Source: Anaerolineae bacterium
Lineage (GTDB): Bacteria; Chloroflexota; Anaerolineae; 4572-78; NAK82
DNA length: 8,053 bases
Assembly: GCA_025062175.1 (NCBI GenBank)
Contig: JANXAX010000098.1
Location: 1-8,053 of the forward strand
Direction: 5' to 3'
Under the pieces are notes generated by a model. The model was not told the DNA's origin. It worked only from the letters and a program-made list of their open reading frames with translations, and made no database searches. The translations under genes and the position numbers were made by a program. This document shows, piece by piece, positions 1-6,637 of the stretch. Every line of letters begins with the position of its first letter. Positions within the stretch are counted from its first letter, which is position 1.

Positions 1-168
1 GCGCAAGCAGACGCGCGACTACGATGCCCATCTGTATCAGGAACGTCATTTGGTCGAATGTTTCATCAACACAAGCATTATCGGCGTATCCTCTCACGGT
101 TTGACAAGTTGGCCCGTCGCTATCTTGGTTTCCTAAACTTTGCTGCTGTGCTTATCTGGTTGCGATGA
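1..168 (+). pseudogene. C-terminal fragment of IS5-family transposase, frame-disrupted
   Basis: This is the last 50 or so codons of a DDE transposase; the rest lies off the left edge. Frame 2 reads RKQTRDYDAHLYQERHLVE then CFIN up to about base 70, and the frame starting at base 70 continues HKHYRRILSRFDKLARRYLG and ends in AAVLIWLR with a TGA at 166-168. Y-R-E spacing followed by KxxRR...RYDKLAR...AALIWLR is the usual C-terminus of IS5-family transposases, so the two halves belong to one protein. At the join the family normally has NKLK, and the sequence falls about four bases short, so I infer a small deletion rather than programmed frameshifting, which in this family lies much earlier in the gene. 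The DDE glutamate is present (RHLVE). The fragment is very unlikely to be functional. Confidence 0.8.
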
Positions 169-184
169 AAAATGTCAACACAGC
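1..184 (+). mobile_element. IS-A, right-end remnant (IS5 family)
   Basis: This is the right end of an insertion sequence that carries the transposase fragment. The terminal sequence aatgtcaacacagc ends at base 184 and is followed by CTAG at 185-188. The same end, reverse-complemented, appears at 3248-3297 and is also bordered by CTAG, which fixes the element boundary. CTAG fits the YTAR target known for the IS5 subgroup. The left end is not in the window, so the full length and integrity of this copy are unknown. Confidence 0.75.
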
Positions 185-188
185 CTAG
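134..188 (+). repeat. Inverted copy of the IS-A end (partner at 3244-3297)
   Basis: These 55 bases match the reverse complement of 3244-3297 with two substitutions and a one-base difference in an A run. The shared part covers the last transposase codons (NFAAVLIWLR and stop), the terminal sequence and the CTAG. The two copies face each other with their right ends pointing inward, enclosing the glycosyltransferase pair. Confidence 0.85.
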
Positions 189-240
189 GTTGAGCAGTAA
201 AAAAGTGATGACAACTGAGCAGCTCACAGTTTGACTTGAT

Positions 241-245
241 GGGAG
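241..245 (+). promoter_or_regulatory. Ribosome binding site deciding the start of the first glycosyltransferase
   Basis: GGGAG lies five bases before the ATG at 251. TTG at 236 and ATG at 239 are in frame but overlap or directly precede this site and have no comparable site of their own, so 251 is preferred. A further in-frame ATG at 263 has GGAG six bases upstream and remains possible. Confidence 0.55.
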
Positions 246-250
246 AATCT

Positions 251-2227
251 ATGGAGCAGCGCATGTCTGAGATCAACATCTCTCGAGCGATCCGATCCTG
301 GTTCTGGGTGGGTATGGTTATCATCTTTGGACTCGCGGTGTTACGCCATCACCTGCTGGCCGATTCATTTTGGCTAATGTATGATGAAGGTATCCACTTG
401 ATGTGGGTTCGCCTTATCCAGGCCGGTTATGAGCCGTATTCGGAAGTATATATCACTTACCCGCCACTATACCATACCTTTCTGGTGTGGGCATGGAAGG
501 TATGGCCTAGTCTTGAGGGACTTCGCTGGTTTACTCTCCTATACTCTTTTCCCTCTGTGGTGTTCGCGGCGTTGATCTCTCAGCGCATTGCAGGTACTCC
601 GGCCGCGCTTGCGACCGCCACTCTATTTTGTCTGGCTCCGCAGTTCTTCGAAAACTCGCGCTCTATCATGGGAGAGCTTCCCTCTGTAGCCTGGTCTCTA
701 ATGGCCATCTGGCTTGTGCTTGTGTATCGAGAGAACGGCAGCCGCTGGTTGCTCGGTTTGTCGGCTCTGGCTCTCGCTTGTAGCCTGCTGACAAAAATGT
801 TGTCTCCCCACATAATTGTGCTGACCATCGGTCTCATCTTGAGCCGCTTTTTTGAATTTTCGCCCTTGCCCCGATTTCGAAATCCCTACTCACTGCGCTG
901 GAGTGTGCTCATAAGGGATCTAGCTTTCTGGGCAATTGTGTTTCTGGTGTTCATTGTGGCCGTCATAGGAACGGTAGACTGGCGAGCTCTGATAGCGCAG
1001 GCTGTGGAACAGCGGATATCAGCGCGTCTGATCTCTGTTATTGATGAGGAGTACTGGTTTGATCGATTCGACCTACCTGGGCGATTTATCAACGCTAATC
1101 TGTGGTTATGGCCATTGACCCAGCTAGGCCTAATGCTCAGCTTCACCCACAGGAAAAACTATCGCTTCACCTTAGTCGGTTGGCTTTTTCTTTCAATGTT
1201 GATGCTCACTTTCCATGACCCTGTGCGCCTCAAACACACGATCATCCTTATGCCCTTAATGACCATCTGGGCAGGCATCTCGGTGGGAGAAGCCTGGGCC
1301 TTTCTCAGACGGTATCGCACCACAACTATGCCCGAAGTAGACTGGGTTACTAGTGGACTGGTTTCGGTGCTTCTGTTAGCCTATTGCCTTCGCTTACCCG
1401 ATCACGTGAAACATTGGCAATTAGGACATGCTATCGCCTCGACAGGACTTGTCGACGAAGACGCTCGTCGGCCGATGGTAGAATTCATTCGAGAGATTAC
1501 TACCCCGGATGATTGTCTTGTGACCGATGATATGACAGTGGCGTACCGAAGCGGGTTGCTGATCCCTCCAGAGCTAGCTGAAGTTTCCATCAACCGCCTG
1601 GCGTCTGGGCATCTGTCAGTTCAGCAGATAACAGAGATCACAGACCGTTATGATTGTCAAGTGGTTGCAGTAGTGGGGGATGATCGGATCGCTAAATATC
1701 TCCCAGAGTATATTGCCTGGTTAGACCAAAATTATCTGGGACAAGTCGAGTTTAGAAAAGGGGTCTTGTTCTTTGTTAAGCATACCTCTTCAATCCAGCC
1801 AGGGCATTCAGTGTACGCCCAATTTGGGAGTGGTATAAGGTTACTGGGATATGATTTGGCTCCTACGGAAATCGAACATGGCAACCGCTTTGTGCTCGCT
1901 CTGTTTTGGAGTGCCCTAAAACGCACTCCAGATGATCTGAACATTTTTGTGCATTTGCGCGATGCCGATAATACGACCATACTCACTGCCGATCATCAGC
2001 CTTGCAAAAGTTTTGTGCCCACCAGTCGATGGCCATCTGGAGGAATCATTAAAGATACCACTTGGATCGAAGTCCCTCGAAATATACCGCCAGGTCGATA
2101 CTCAATTTGGGTTGGACTATACCGTTGGGATACGATGGAGCGATTACCCTTACAAAACGATACCAGTGGTGAAAACGCATTACACCTCGGAGAGATAACA
2201 GTGTTGCCGTTGCGTAATCCGAGGTAG
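251..2227 (+). CDS. GT-C family membrane glycosyltransferase with C-terminal beta-rich domain
   Basis: This 658-residue polytopic membrane protein resembles the PMT/ArnT-type GT-C glycosyltransferases, which move a sugar from a polyprenyl-phosphate donor onto a lipid or protein acceptor at the outer face of the membrane. A first membrane segment lies at about residues 17-31 and is followed by the acidic pair YDEG (Asp45, Glu46), the position of the catalytic Asp in this fold. ITYPPLYH (about 68-75) and SRSIMGELPSVAWSL are typical of the family's loops. Hydrophobic segments continue to about residue 385. A soluble stretch follows at about 400-510 (EFIREITTPDDCLVTDD), and from about 520 comes a separate beta-rich domain (FGSGIRLLGYDL, then LNIFVHLRD and PPGRYSIWVGLY), a pattern I associate with Chloroflexota glycosyltransferases. 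The gene is intact and probably co-transcribed with the broken glycosyltransferase 4 bases downstream. Donor and acceptor cannot be read from sequence. Confidence 0.85.
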   Translation: MEQRMSEINISRAIRSWFWVGMVIIFGLAVLRHHLLADSFWLMYDEGIHLMWVRLIQAGYEPYSEVYITYPPLYHTFLVWAWKVWPSLEGLRWFTLLYSFPSVVFAALISQRIAGTPAALATATLFCLAPQFFENSRSIMGELPSVAWSLMAIWLVLVYRENGSRWLLGLSALALACSLLTKMLSPHIIVLTIGLILSRFFEFSPLPRFRNPYSLRWSVLIRDLAFWAIVFLVFIVAVIGTVDWRALIAQAVEQRISARLISVIDEEYWFDRFDLPGRFINANLWLWPLTQLGLMLSFTHRKNYRFTLVGWLFLSMLMLTFHDPVRLKHTIILMPLMTIWAGISVGEAWAFLRRYRTTTMPEVDWVTSGLVSVLLLAYCLRLPDHVKHWQLGHAIASTGLVDEDARRPMVEFIREITTPDDCLVTDDMTVAYRSGLLIPPELAEVSINRLASGHLSVQQITEITDRYDCQVVAVVGDDRIAKYLPEYIAWLDQNYLGQVEFRKGVLFFVKHTSSIQPGHSVYAQFGSGIRLLGYDLAPTEIEHGNRFVLALFWSALKRTPDDLNIFVHLRDADNTTILTADHQPCKSFVPTSRWPSGGIIKDTTWIEVPRNIPPGRYSIWVGLYRWDTMERLPLQNDTSGENALHLGEITVLPLRNPR

Positions 2228-2231
2228 CGCG

Positions 2232-3243
2232 GTGTTGATTATACGGCCCATCCCAGGATGTTCAAGAGATAACCTCAAGCGGCTGATCTTGTTGGTGGCA
2301 GCCACGCTGCTTATCTTCGTGCCGCGGCTGGCTGACCTGGGCGGTTATCTAATCGTGGACGAAGCGGACCGCTGACGTTGGGCGGAGCAACTCTATCGTG
2401 CCCTGATCGCCGGCGACCTGGCCGCTACTATGGTCGGGGATGGTTATCCCGGCATCGTGCCTGCTTGGGTACAAACGCTGTGGCTGTTGGGGGAGAGTAT
2501 ACGGCGTTCTCTGACAGAAGGGGAATGGTTCAGCGAGACGAGCGTATACATGCTCTTCCACGTGTGGAGTCGTACGGAGAATCTGTCGCTGCAGCGACTA
2601 CCCATTGCTCTCTTCAACGGACTCCTAGTTCTTTTGATCGCGATCTGGGTAGCTCGGCTATATGACCGGCGGGCCGGTGTACTGACACTCGTTTTGGTCG
2701 CGCTAGATCCCTTCTTGTTGGCCGATTCTCGCGTCAACCGCGCCGAGGCTATCTTCACGGGCCTGTTCACCCTGTCCATTCTTTCCTTAGTGCTGTTTGG
2801 CTGCACGCGGCAGTTGCGCTGGCTGGTCATCTCCGGATTCTTGGGCGGCCTGGCTGACCAAGATTCAGGGACTGGTGATGTTGCCGGCGGTAGGGCTGCT
2901 CCTGGCGCTCCAGGTGCACCTCTATCCACGAGAGCGCGCACACCGGACTGGGCATCATTTCGTGTCCGCTGGGCGTTATCTGGTTATATGGCTACTGACA
3001 GCCATCACAACCTGGTGCGTCGTTTGGCCGGCTATGTGGGTGCGTCCATTTGATGTGCTCCGACTCGTGTATGATTATGCCGCGCGCAAAGCAGGTGCTG
3101 AGGGAGTCAACATCTTCTTCGCTGGGCAACACTTCTTGGACACTGATCCCGGCCTGCTATTTTATCCAACGGTAGTGGTTCTACGGACGACACCTCTCAC
3201 CTGGGTCGGACTGATGCTAACAGCTGTGGAAACCATCCGGCGA
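2232..3243 (+). pseudogene. Second GT-C (PMT/GT39-like) glycosyltransferase, decayed and truncated
   Basis: A GTG at 2232 starts 4 bases after the previous stop, with GAGG at 2221-2224, so the two genes formed an operon. The frame reads an N-terminal membrane segment (LILLVAATLLIFVPRLADLG), then GGYLIVDEADR, the family's acidic motif, and meets TGA at 2373-2375 where relatives usually have an aromatic residue. It resumes with RWAEQLYRALIAGD, GYPGIVPAW and SLQRLPIALFNGLLVLLIA. Near 2850-2856 the protein changes frame, from FLGGL to LTKIQGLVMLPAVGLLLALQ. This fits one extra base or loss of a CCTGG repeat unit. The second frame continues through membrane segments to ETIRRL and runs into the IS-A end at 3244. 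About 335 codons remain of a family usually 500-700 residues long. Three independent lesions make this a pseudogene. An ATG at 2430 could start a short fragment, but it would lack the acidic motif. Confidence 0.85.
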
Positions 3244-3247
3244 CTAG

Positions 3248-3297
3248 GCTGTGTTGACATTTTCATCGCAACCAGATGAGAACAGCAGCAAAGTTTA
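3248..3297 (-). mobile_element. IS-A, second right-end remnant, inverted and cut by IS-B
   Basis: On the minus strand this encodes NFAAVLIWLR and a stop (TGA at 3265-3263), then the terminal sequence ending at 3248, flanked by CTAG at 3244-3247. It is nearly identical to 134-184. The homology stops exactly at the TA at 3296-3297, where the left inverted repeat of IS-B starts. The rest of this IS-A copy is not found on the other side of IS-B. Its arrival removed the 3' part of the second glycosyltransferase. Confidence 0.8.
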
Positions 3298-3317
3298 GAA
3301 GTTATTCCAAAATCCCG
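3298..3317 (+). repeat. IS-B left terminal inverted repeat
   Basis: The sequence gaagttattccaaaatcccg matches the reverse complement of 4128-4147 (gaacccatttcaaaattcgg) at 14 of 20 positions, with TA immediately outside. The conserved core is the ATT-CAAAAT block. Confidence 0.7.
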
Positions 3318-3323
3318 AAAGCA

Positions 3324-3332
3324 TGTTACACT
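3324..3332 (+). promoter_or_regulatory. Possible extended -10 of the IS-B transposase promoter
   Basis: TGTTACACT reads as an extended -10 (TGn then TACACT). No good -35 is seen at the usual distance. A start site about seven bases downstream would coincide with the transposase ATG at 3340, which also lacks a ribosome binding site, so the message could be leaderless. This is a weak call. Confidence 0.3.
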
Positions 3333-3339
3333 ATCGGCT

Positions 3340-4164
3340 ATGAACCGACATGAACTGACCGATGCACAATGGGCCATCATTGAACCGCTGTGGCCCAAAC
3401 AAAAGCCGGGGCGTGGCCGACCGCGTGCCGACGACCGGCGCACTCTGAACGGCATTGTATACGTGCTCAAGACTGGCTGTGGCTGGGCTGATGTCCCCCG
3501 CGAATACGGTTCGCCCACCACTTGCTGACGACGCTTACACCAGTGGATGGAAGACGGCACTTGGGTGCGTATCTGGCGCACCTTGCTCAGCCACCTGGAC
3601 ACGGCAGGCCAACTGGAATGGGCACGTGCCTTCCTAGACGGCCGTTTCGTGCCGGCTAAAAAGGGCTCGGGCGTCGGCGTGACCAAAGTGGGCAAAGGCA
3701 CCCAAGTGAGGGTGGTCGCGGAGGGAAATGGGTTGCCCATTGGCCTGTACCTGGCGCCGGCCAACCCGCACGCAGGGACGCTCGCCCAGGCGACGCTGCA
3801 GACCATCTGTGTGCCTCAGCCGCGCGGGCGTCCCAAGACACGTCCTAAAGAGTTGGTGGCCGACAGGGCGTATGACCGTCGCGCGCTGCGTCAGGCTTGG
3901 CGGCGACGCGGGATGAAACCGACTATCCCGCCGTTTGAGCGGCGTAAGCGTACCTCCCCCAAGCGTGGTCGACCGATCGTGGTGGGCGAAAGTTACGCGC
4001 AGCGCTGGAAGGTGGAGCGCTGCTTTGCCTGGATGGACAACTGTCGACGACTGGTCGTGCGCTATGAGCGTCATTTGCACATCGATTGGGCCTTTTGCTT
4101 ATCGGCCATTATTCTATGGACTGTCAACCGAATTTTGAAATGGGTTCTATTCAAGTCGGCATAA
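3340..4164 (+). pseudogene. IS-B transposase (IS5 family) with in-frame TGA
   Basis: The N-terminal part, MNRHELTDAQWAIIEPLWP to DVPREYGSPTTC, is the DUF4096-type DNA-binding region of IS5-family transposases. The same frame meets TGA at 3526-3528, then continues RRLHQWMEDGTWVRIW and a DDE domain: first Asp in FLDGRFVPAKKG, second in LVADRAYDRR, Glu in YAQRWKVERCFAWM. Relatives read CWRRL at the stop, so a TGG-to-TGA nonsense change is the simplest explanation. Apart from this the frame is open for 273 residues, about normal length, and all three catalytic residues survive. Translation could restart at the ATG at 3547, but that product lacks the DNA-binding part. The frame runs through the right inverted repeat and stops in flanking DNA at 4162-4164, adding a few residues outside the element. 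Probably inactive unless the stop is read through. Confidence 0.85.
4128..4147 (-). repeat. IS-B right terminal inverted repeat
   Basis: Partner of the repeat at 3298-3317. It lies inside the last transposase codons (NRILKWV), as is common when the coding region reaches the end of an IS, and is followed by TA at 4148-4149. Confidence 0.7.
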
Positions 4165-4666
4165 ACGATCCAAGGGTGCCGTATGTGGTGGGCAAGGTAC
4201 TTTTGGAGGGAGGATCGATCACCGTAACGCAGTGATCAACGTGCCAATTTCGGCAAAGCGCAGACCAATTTGAAAACCCACTTAAATCCCGGCAGTCGAC
4301 CGGGTCGACTAGGTGGGCGCACTCTTTGCGAATGAGATGGCCAATCGAACGCGATGAGTCACACGCGCATAAAGCAGTGTCGCCAGGATGGGACGCGGTA
4401 AGCGTTGGACATGACACGACATCGTGCGTCCCAAGCCGATGCCACGTCACCGCCCAACGCCTGCCTGTCGATCGGGCATCCGACGAGGCCCAAGGGTTGC
4501 TCTGTTGCCGGATTACATAATACCCACCTCTGGGCTTTTGGCATTTGACGTAATACCGCTACTACGACGGATTCGGCGTCAGTGACCAGCACTCACTCTG
4601 GTGCCTGCGCAGAGCAAGTGATGTGTGTCCCGGTGAGGCAAGTTGCTGGGCCGTGGAATCTTGGCC
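4165..4666. other. About 500 bases without a recognisable gene
   Basis: No reading frame here gives a protein I recognise. The longest open stretches on the minus strand (up to 99 codons) have low-complexity, Cys/His/Pro/Ser-rich translations without family motifs. The segment lies between the right end of IS-B and the 3' end of aroF, so it may be a scar of lost genes or simply untranslated DNA. It holds a small palindrome at 4294-4310 and a GATCAC/GTGATC pair at 4217-4237. I see no tRNA, T-rich terminator hairpin or CRISPR. Confidence 0.5.
4294..4310. repeat. Perfect 8-base inverted repeat
   Basis: AGTCGACC and GGTCGACT are separated by a single G. No T-run follows on either strand, so it is not a typical terminator; a protein-binding site or chance are both possible. 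Confidence 0.4.
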
Positions 4667-5686
4667 CTACCCCACACTCCGCTCAATCGCCGCGGCTAGC
4701 TGACGCACAGCTACCACCAGGCGGGCGAACTCTTCTGGGGTAAGCGACTGATCGCCGTCTGAGAGTGCCTGTTCGGGATGAGGATGCACCTCCACTAGCA
4801 AGCCGTCCGCACCTGCGGCGACCGCCGCCAGCGCCACCGGTTGGACATAGCGACGCACGCCCGTGGCATGGCTGGGGTCGGCGATCACTGGTAGATGTGT
4901 CAACTGCTTGAGAACTGGAATCGCGTTCACGTCGAACGCGTTGCGCGTAAAGCGGTTGTCGAAGGTACGGATGCCACGCTCACAGAGCATGATGCGGTCG
5001 TTGCCGTGTGCTAAGATGTACTCCGCTGCCATCAACAAGTCTTCCACAGTAGCGGAAGGGCCACGCTTCAGCAACACTGGCCTTTGCGCCTCTCCCACCG
5101 CGTTCAGCAGGTCGAAGTTCTGCATATTGCGTGCCCCGATTTGCAGCACGTCGGCATAAATAGCGACGAGCGCTACCTTGTGCGGCGACATCACCTCGGT
5201 GACGATGGGAAGGCCAGTCGCCTCGCGCGCCTCGGCCAAAAGGGTTAAGGCCTTCTCGCCCAAACCCTGAAAGCTGTAGGGTGAGGTGCGCGGCTTGAAG
5301 GCGCCACCACGGAGCATATGCGCCCCGGCCTCCTTCACCGCATGCGCAGTCTCCAGTAGCTGCGCGCGGCTCTCCACACTGCACGGCCCAGCGATGATGG
5401 TCAACCGATCGCCCCCTACGGTGACACCGCGCACAGCGAAAGTAGTGGACGTAGGACGAAAAGCGCGGCTGGCCAGCTTATACCGTTCGGTGATCTCCAT
5501 CGTGTCAGCAACACCAGGCATCTGGCCGATGTGGAATGGATCGAGTGGCTGGCCGTTGCCCTGCAGACCGATGACTACCTGGCCGGAGCTGCGCGTCAGG
5601 CAGGTCTGCCAGCCCTTGGACTGAACGAACGCCAGAACGTTGTTTACCTGAAATGGTGTGGCCTCGGGGTGCATCAAGATGATCAT
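4667..5686 (-). CDS. aroF: 3-deoxy-7-phosphoheptulonate (DAHP) synthase, type I-beta
   Basis: This cytoplasmic enzyme joins phosphoenolpyruvate and erythrose 4-phosphate to form DAHP, the first step of the shikimate pathway. The 339 residues are full length for the I-beta type. Residues 1-66 are the small N-terminal ferredoxin-like domain ([10 protein letters not shown] to VVIGLQGN) that gives feedback control in the Thermotoga-type enzyme. The barrel follows with [48 protein letters not shown] and IADPSHATG. Likely metal ligands are Cys102, His273, Glu299 (LLVEVHP) and Asp310 (ALSDGDQS), all present. The ATG overlaps the pheA stop in ATGA, so translation is probably coupled. The nearest purine-rich stretch (GGAGG) is over 20 bases upstream, too far to act as a normal binding site. 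Stop is TAG. The symbol is by family; aroG or aroA are used for the same enzyme in some genomes. Confidence 0.95.
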   Translation of the reverse strand: MIILMHPEATPFQVNNVLAFVQSKGWQTCLTRSSGQVVIGLQGNGQPLDPFHIGQMPGVADTMEITERYKLASRAFRPTSTTFAVRGVTVGGDRLTIIAGPCSVESRAQLLETAHAVKEAGAHMLRGGAFKPRTSPYSFQGLGEKALTLLAEAREATGLPIVTEVMSPHKVALVAIYADVLQIGARNMQNFDLLNAVGEAQRPVLLKRGPSATVEDLLMAAEYILAHGNDRIMLCERGIRTFDNRFTRNAFDVNAIPVLKQLTHLPVIADPSHATGVRRYVQPVALAAVAAGADGLLVEVHPHPEQALSDGDQSLTPEEFARLVVAVRQLAAAIERSVG

Positions 5687-6573
5687 AGGTCAAGCAGGTG
5701 GTGCATGTCCTCCTCACCCGCGTCCTCCTCCCCGCGGGAGGGATGGGGTGTGGTTGCCATCGGATAACAGCCGAGTAATTTAACGAAGCTGGCGCGTCGC
5801 AAAAGGCCCAGCAGTGCCGCCTCGGCTGCTGGATCCTGCCAATGTCCCTCAAAGTCCAGGTAGAACAGGTAATCCCAGGGGCGGTTGCGCCGCGGCCGCG
5901 ACTCGATCTTGGTTAAGTTGATGTTGCGCTCGGCGAACTCGCCCAGGCAGCGGTACAGGGAACCGGGTTGGTGAGGCGCGTGACGCACTCCGAAAATGAG
6001 CGAGGTTTTGCTGCGCTGCGCACGCGGCGGGTCTTCGTCTCCCAGAACGAAAAAGCGCGTGAAATTGAAGGGCGCACCCTCGATCTCTGCTTCCAGGATA
6101 TCCAACCCATACACACGTGCTGCCAGCTCATTGCCGATCACCCCTAGATCGGGTTGAGGATTCTGGGCCAGCTCTTGTGCGCTGCTTGCCGTGTCGAAGG
6201 CGGGAACAGGTTGCAGCCCATAGCGGCTAATAAACTTTTCACATTGGGCAAGTGCCTGCGGGGTAGACCGCACGCGCTTCAGGTCACCCAAGGTAACACC
6301 CGGAGCGGCCATCAGCGTATAACGGATGGGCATGATCACCTCAGCACGAATGCGCAAGTCGCGCTCCAGAAGCAGCTCGTAGACGCGCGGCCAAGAGCCG
6401 ACCAAAGCGTTCTCGACGGGTAGCATGCCCAGCTCTGCCTGGCCACTTTCGACAGCATCGAACACACCCTCCAGCGAACGACACGGCAGAGTGGGCGTCT
6501 GCTCACCGAAATACTGAAAAATAGCGCTCTCAGCATAGGCACCATGGGTGCCAGGAAAGGCTACAGTGGGCAT
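5683..6573 (-). CDS. pheA: Prephenate dehydratase (phenylalanine branch)
   Basis: It converts prephenate to phenylpyruvate, with loss of water and CO2, in phenylalanine synthesis. It is a stand-alone dehydratase without a chorismate mutase domain. The start [17 protein letters not shown] is the family N-terminus, ENALVGS (about 54-60) lies in the active-site half, and FNFTRFFVL carries the essential Thr-Arg-Phe (172-174). A C-terminal ACT domain follows at about 190-270 with PGSL at the position of the GALV motif and ESRP (224-227), both linked to phenylalanine feedback. The ACT domain ends near residue 270; a Glu-rich tail of about 26 residues ([14 protein letters not shown]) is an oddity encoded by a palindromic element. 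The ATG at 6573 has GGGAG nine bases upstream and a promoter at 6608-6637. The stop TGA overlaps the aroF start by four bases, so pheA is first in the operon. Confidence 0.95.
   Translation of the reverse strand: MPTVAFPGTHGAYAESAIFQYFGEQTPTLPCRSLEGVFDAVESGQAELGMLPVENALVGSWPRVYELLLERDLRIRAEVIMPIRYTLMAAPGVTLGDLKRVRSTPQALAQCEKFISRYGLQPVPAFDTASSAQELAQNPQPDLGVIGNELAARVYGLDILEAEIEGAPFNFTRFFVLGDEDPPRAQRSKTSLIFGVRHAPHQPGSLYRCLGEFAERNINLTKIESRPRRNRPWDYLFYLDFEGHWQDPAAEAALLGLLRRASFVKLLGCYPMATTPHPSRGEEDAGEEDMHHLLDL
5711..5752. repeat. GC-rich palindromic element inside the 3' end of pheA
   Basis: A nested hairpin can form: CCTCCC and GGGAGG (5727-5732 and 5736-5741) around a CGC loop, with an outer CACCC and GGGTG pair (5715-5719 and 5746-5750). 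This style of C-rich/G-rich palindrome with flanking CACCC/GGGTG is common among dispersed REP-like repeats. Here it encodes the extra tail of PheA and lies 25-65 bases before the aroF start. Only one copy is in the window, so dispersal is inferred. Confidence 0.55.
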
Positions 6574-6582
6574 TTTGCTTTG

Positions 6583-6587
6583 CTCCC
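6583..6587 (-). promoter_or_regulatory. Ribosome binding site of pheA
   Basis: GGGAG on the minus strand sits nine bases before the ATG at 6573 and supports that start over internal Met codons. Confidence 0.6.
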
Positions 6588-6607
6588 AGTGCTAGGAATG
6601 GACGTAC

Positions 6608-6637
6608 ATTTTACCACACTGTTGCGCAAGCGCTCAA
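6608..6637 (-). promoter_or_regulatory. Sigma-70-type promoter for pheA-aroF
   Basis: On the minus strand, TTGAGC (6637-6632) and TAAAAT (6613-6608) are 18 bases apart, and the -10 is preceded by TGG, giving an extended -10. A start site near 6600 leaves a leader of about 27 bases, too short for a leader peptide or attenuator, so control by transcription attenuation is unlikely. This is the best promoter visible in the window. Confidence 0.6.

Larger units (their letters stand above)
3298..4147 (+). mobile_element. IS-B, complete IS5-family insertion sequence (about 850 bp)
   Basis: One transposase gene is bracketed by imperfect 20-base inverted repeats (3298-3317 and 4128-4147, 14 of 20 positions matching). 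Each repeat is flanked on its outside by a TA dinucleotide (3296-3297 and 4148-4149), consistent with the short TA-type target duplication of some IS5 subgroups. Size, gene layout and transposase type fit IS5-family elements. The left boundary is supported independently because IS-A homology ends exactly there. The right flank is not IS-A, so the surroundings have been rearranged since insertion. Confidence 0.75.

Noticed and set aside
160..195. Outward promoter from the left IS-A end driving the first glycosyltransferase
   Set aside because: TTGCGA at 160 has no acceptable -10 at 16-18 bases, and TTGAGC at 190 has none either. TTGACA in the terminal repeat points into the element, not toward the gene.
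236..250. Start of the first glycosyltransferase at TTG 236 or ATG 239
   Set aside because: The best ribosome binding site (241-245) lies downstream of both and serves the ATG at 251.
2444..2941. 165-codon minus-strand open frame opposite the second glycosyltransferase
   Set aside because: The plus strand carries the clear membrane-protein signal through the same bases, and the antisense translation has the Arg/Ser/Pro-rich look of a shadow frame.
2373..3528. Two TGA codons at or near Trp positions as a sign that TGA encodes Trp in this organism
   Set aside because: The intact first glycosyltransferase uses well over twenty TGG codons and no internal TGA, and pheA ends at a TGA overlapping the aroF ATG. 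Independent nonsense mutations in a pseudogene and an IS explain the pattern better.
4217..4237. GATCAC/GTGATC inverted pair as an operator or hairpin
   Set aside because: Six-base arms with a nine-base spacer in half a kilobase are expected by chance, and no gene starts next to it.
4151..4450. 99-codon minus-strand open frame in the gap beside aroF
   Set aside because: The translation is rich in Cys, His, Ser and Pro without any motif or hydrophobic pattern, there is no convincing ribosome binding site, and it runs up against the IS-B boundary.
4359..4592. 77-codon minus-strand open frame downstream of aroF
   Set aside because: The start of the translation looks protein-like, but there is no family resemblance, and it overlaps another open frame of equal standing. 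It could be a gene remnant, but I cannot support it.
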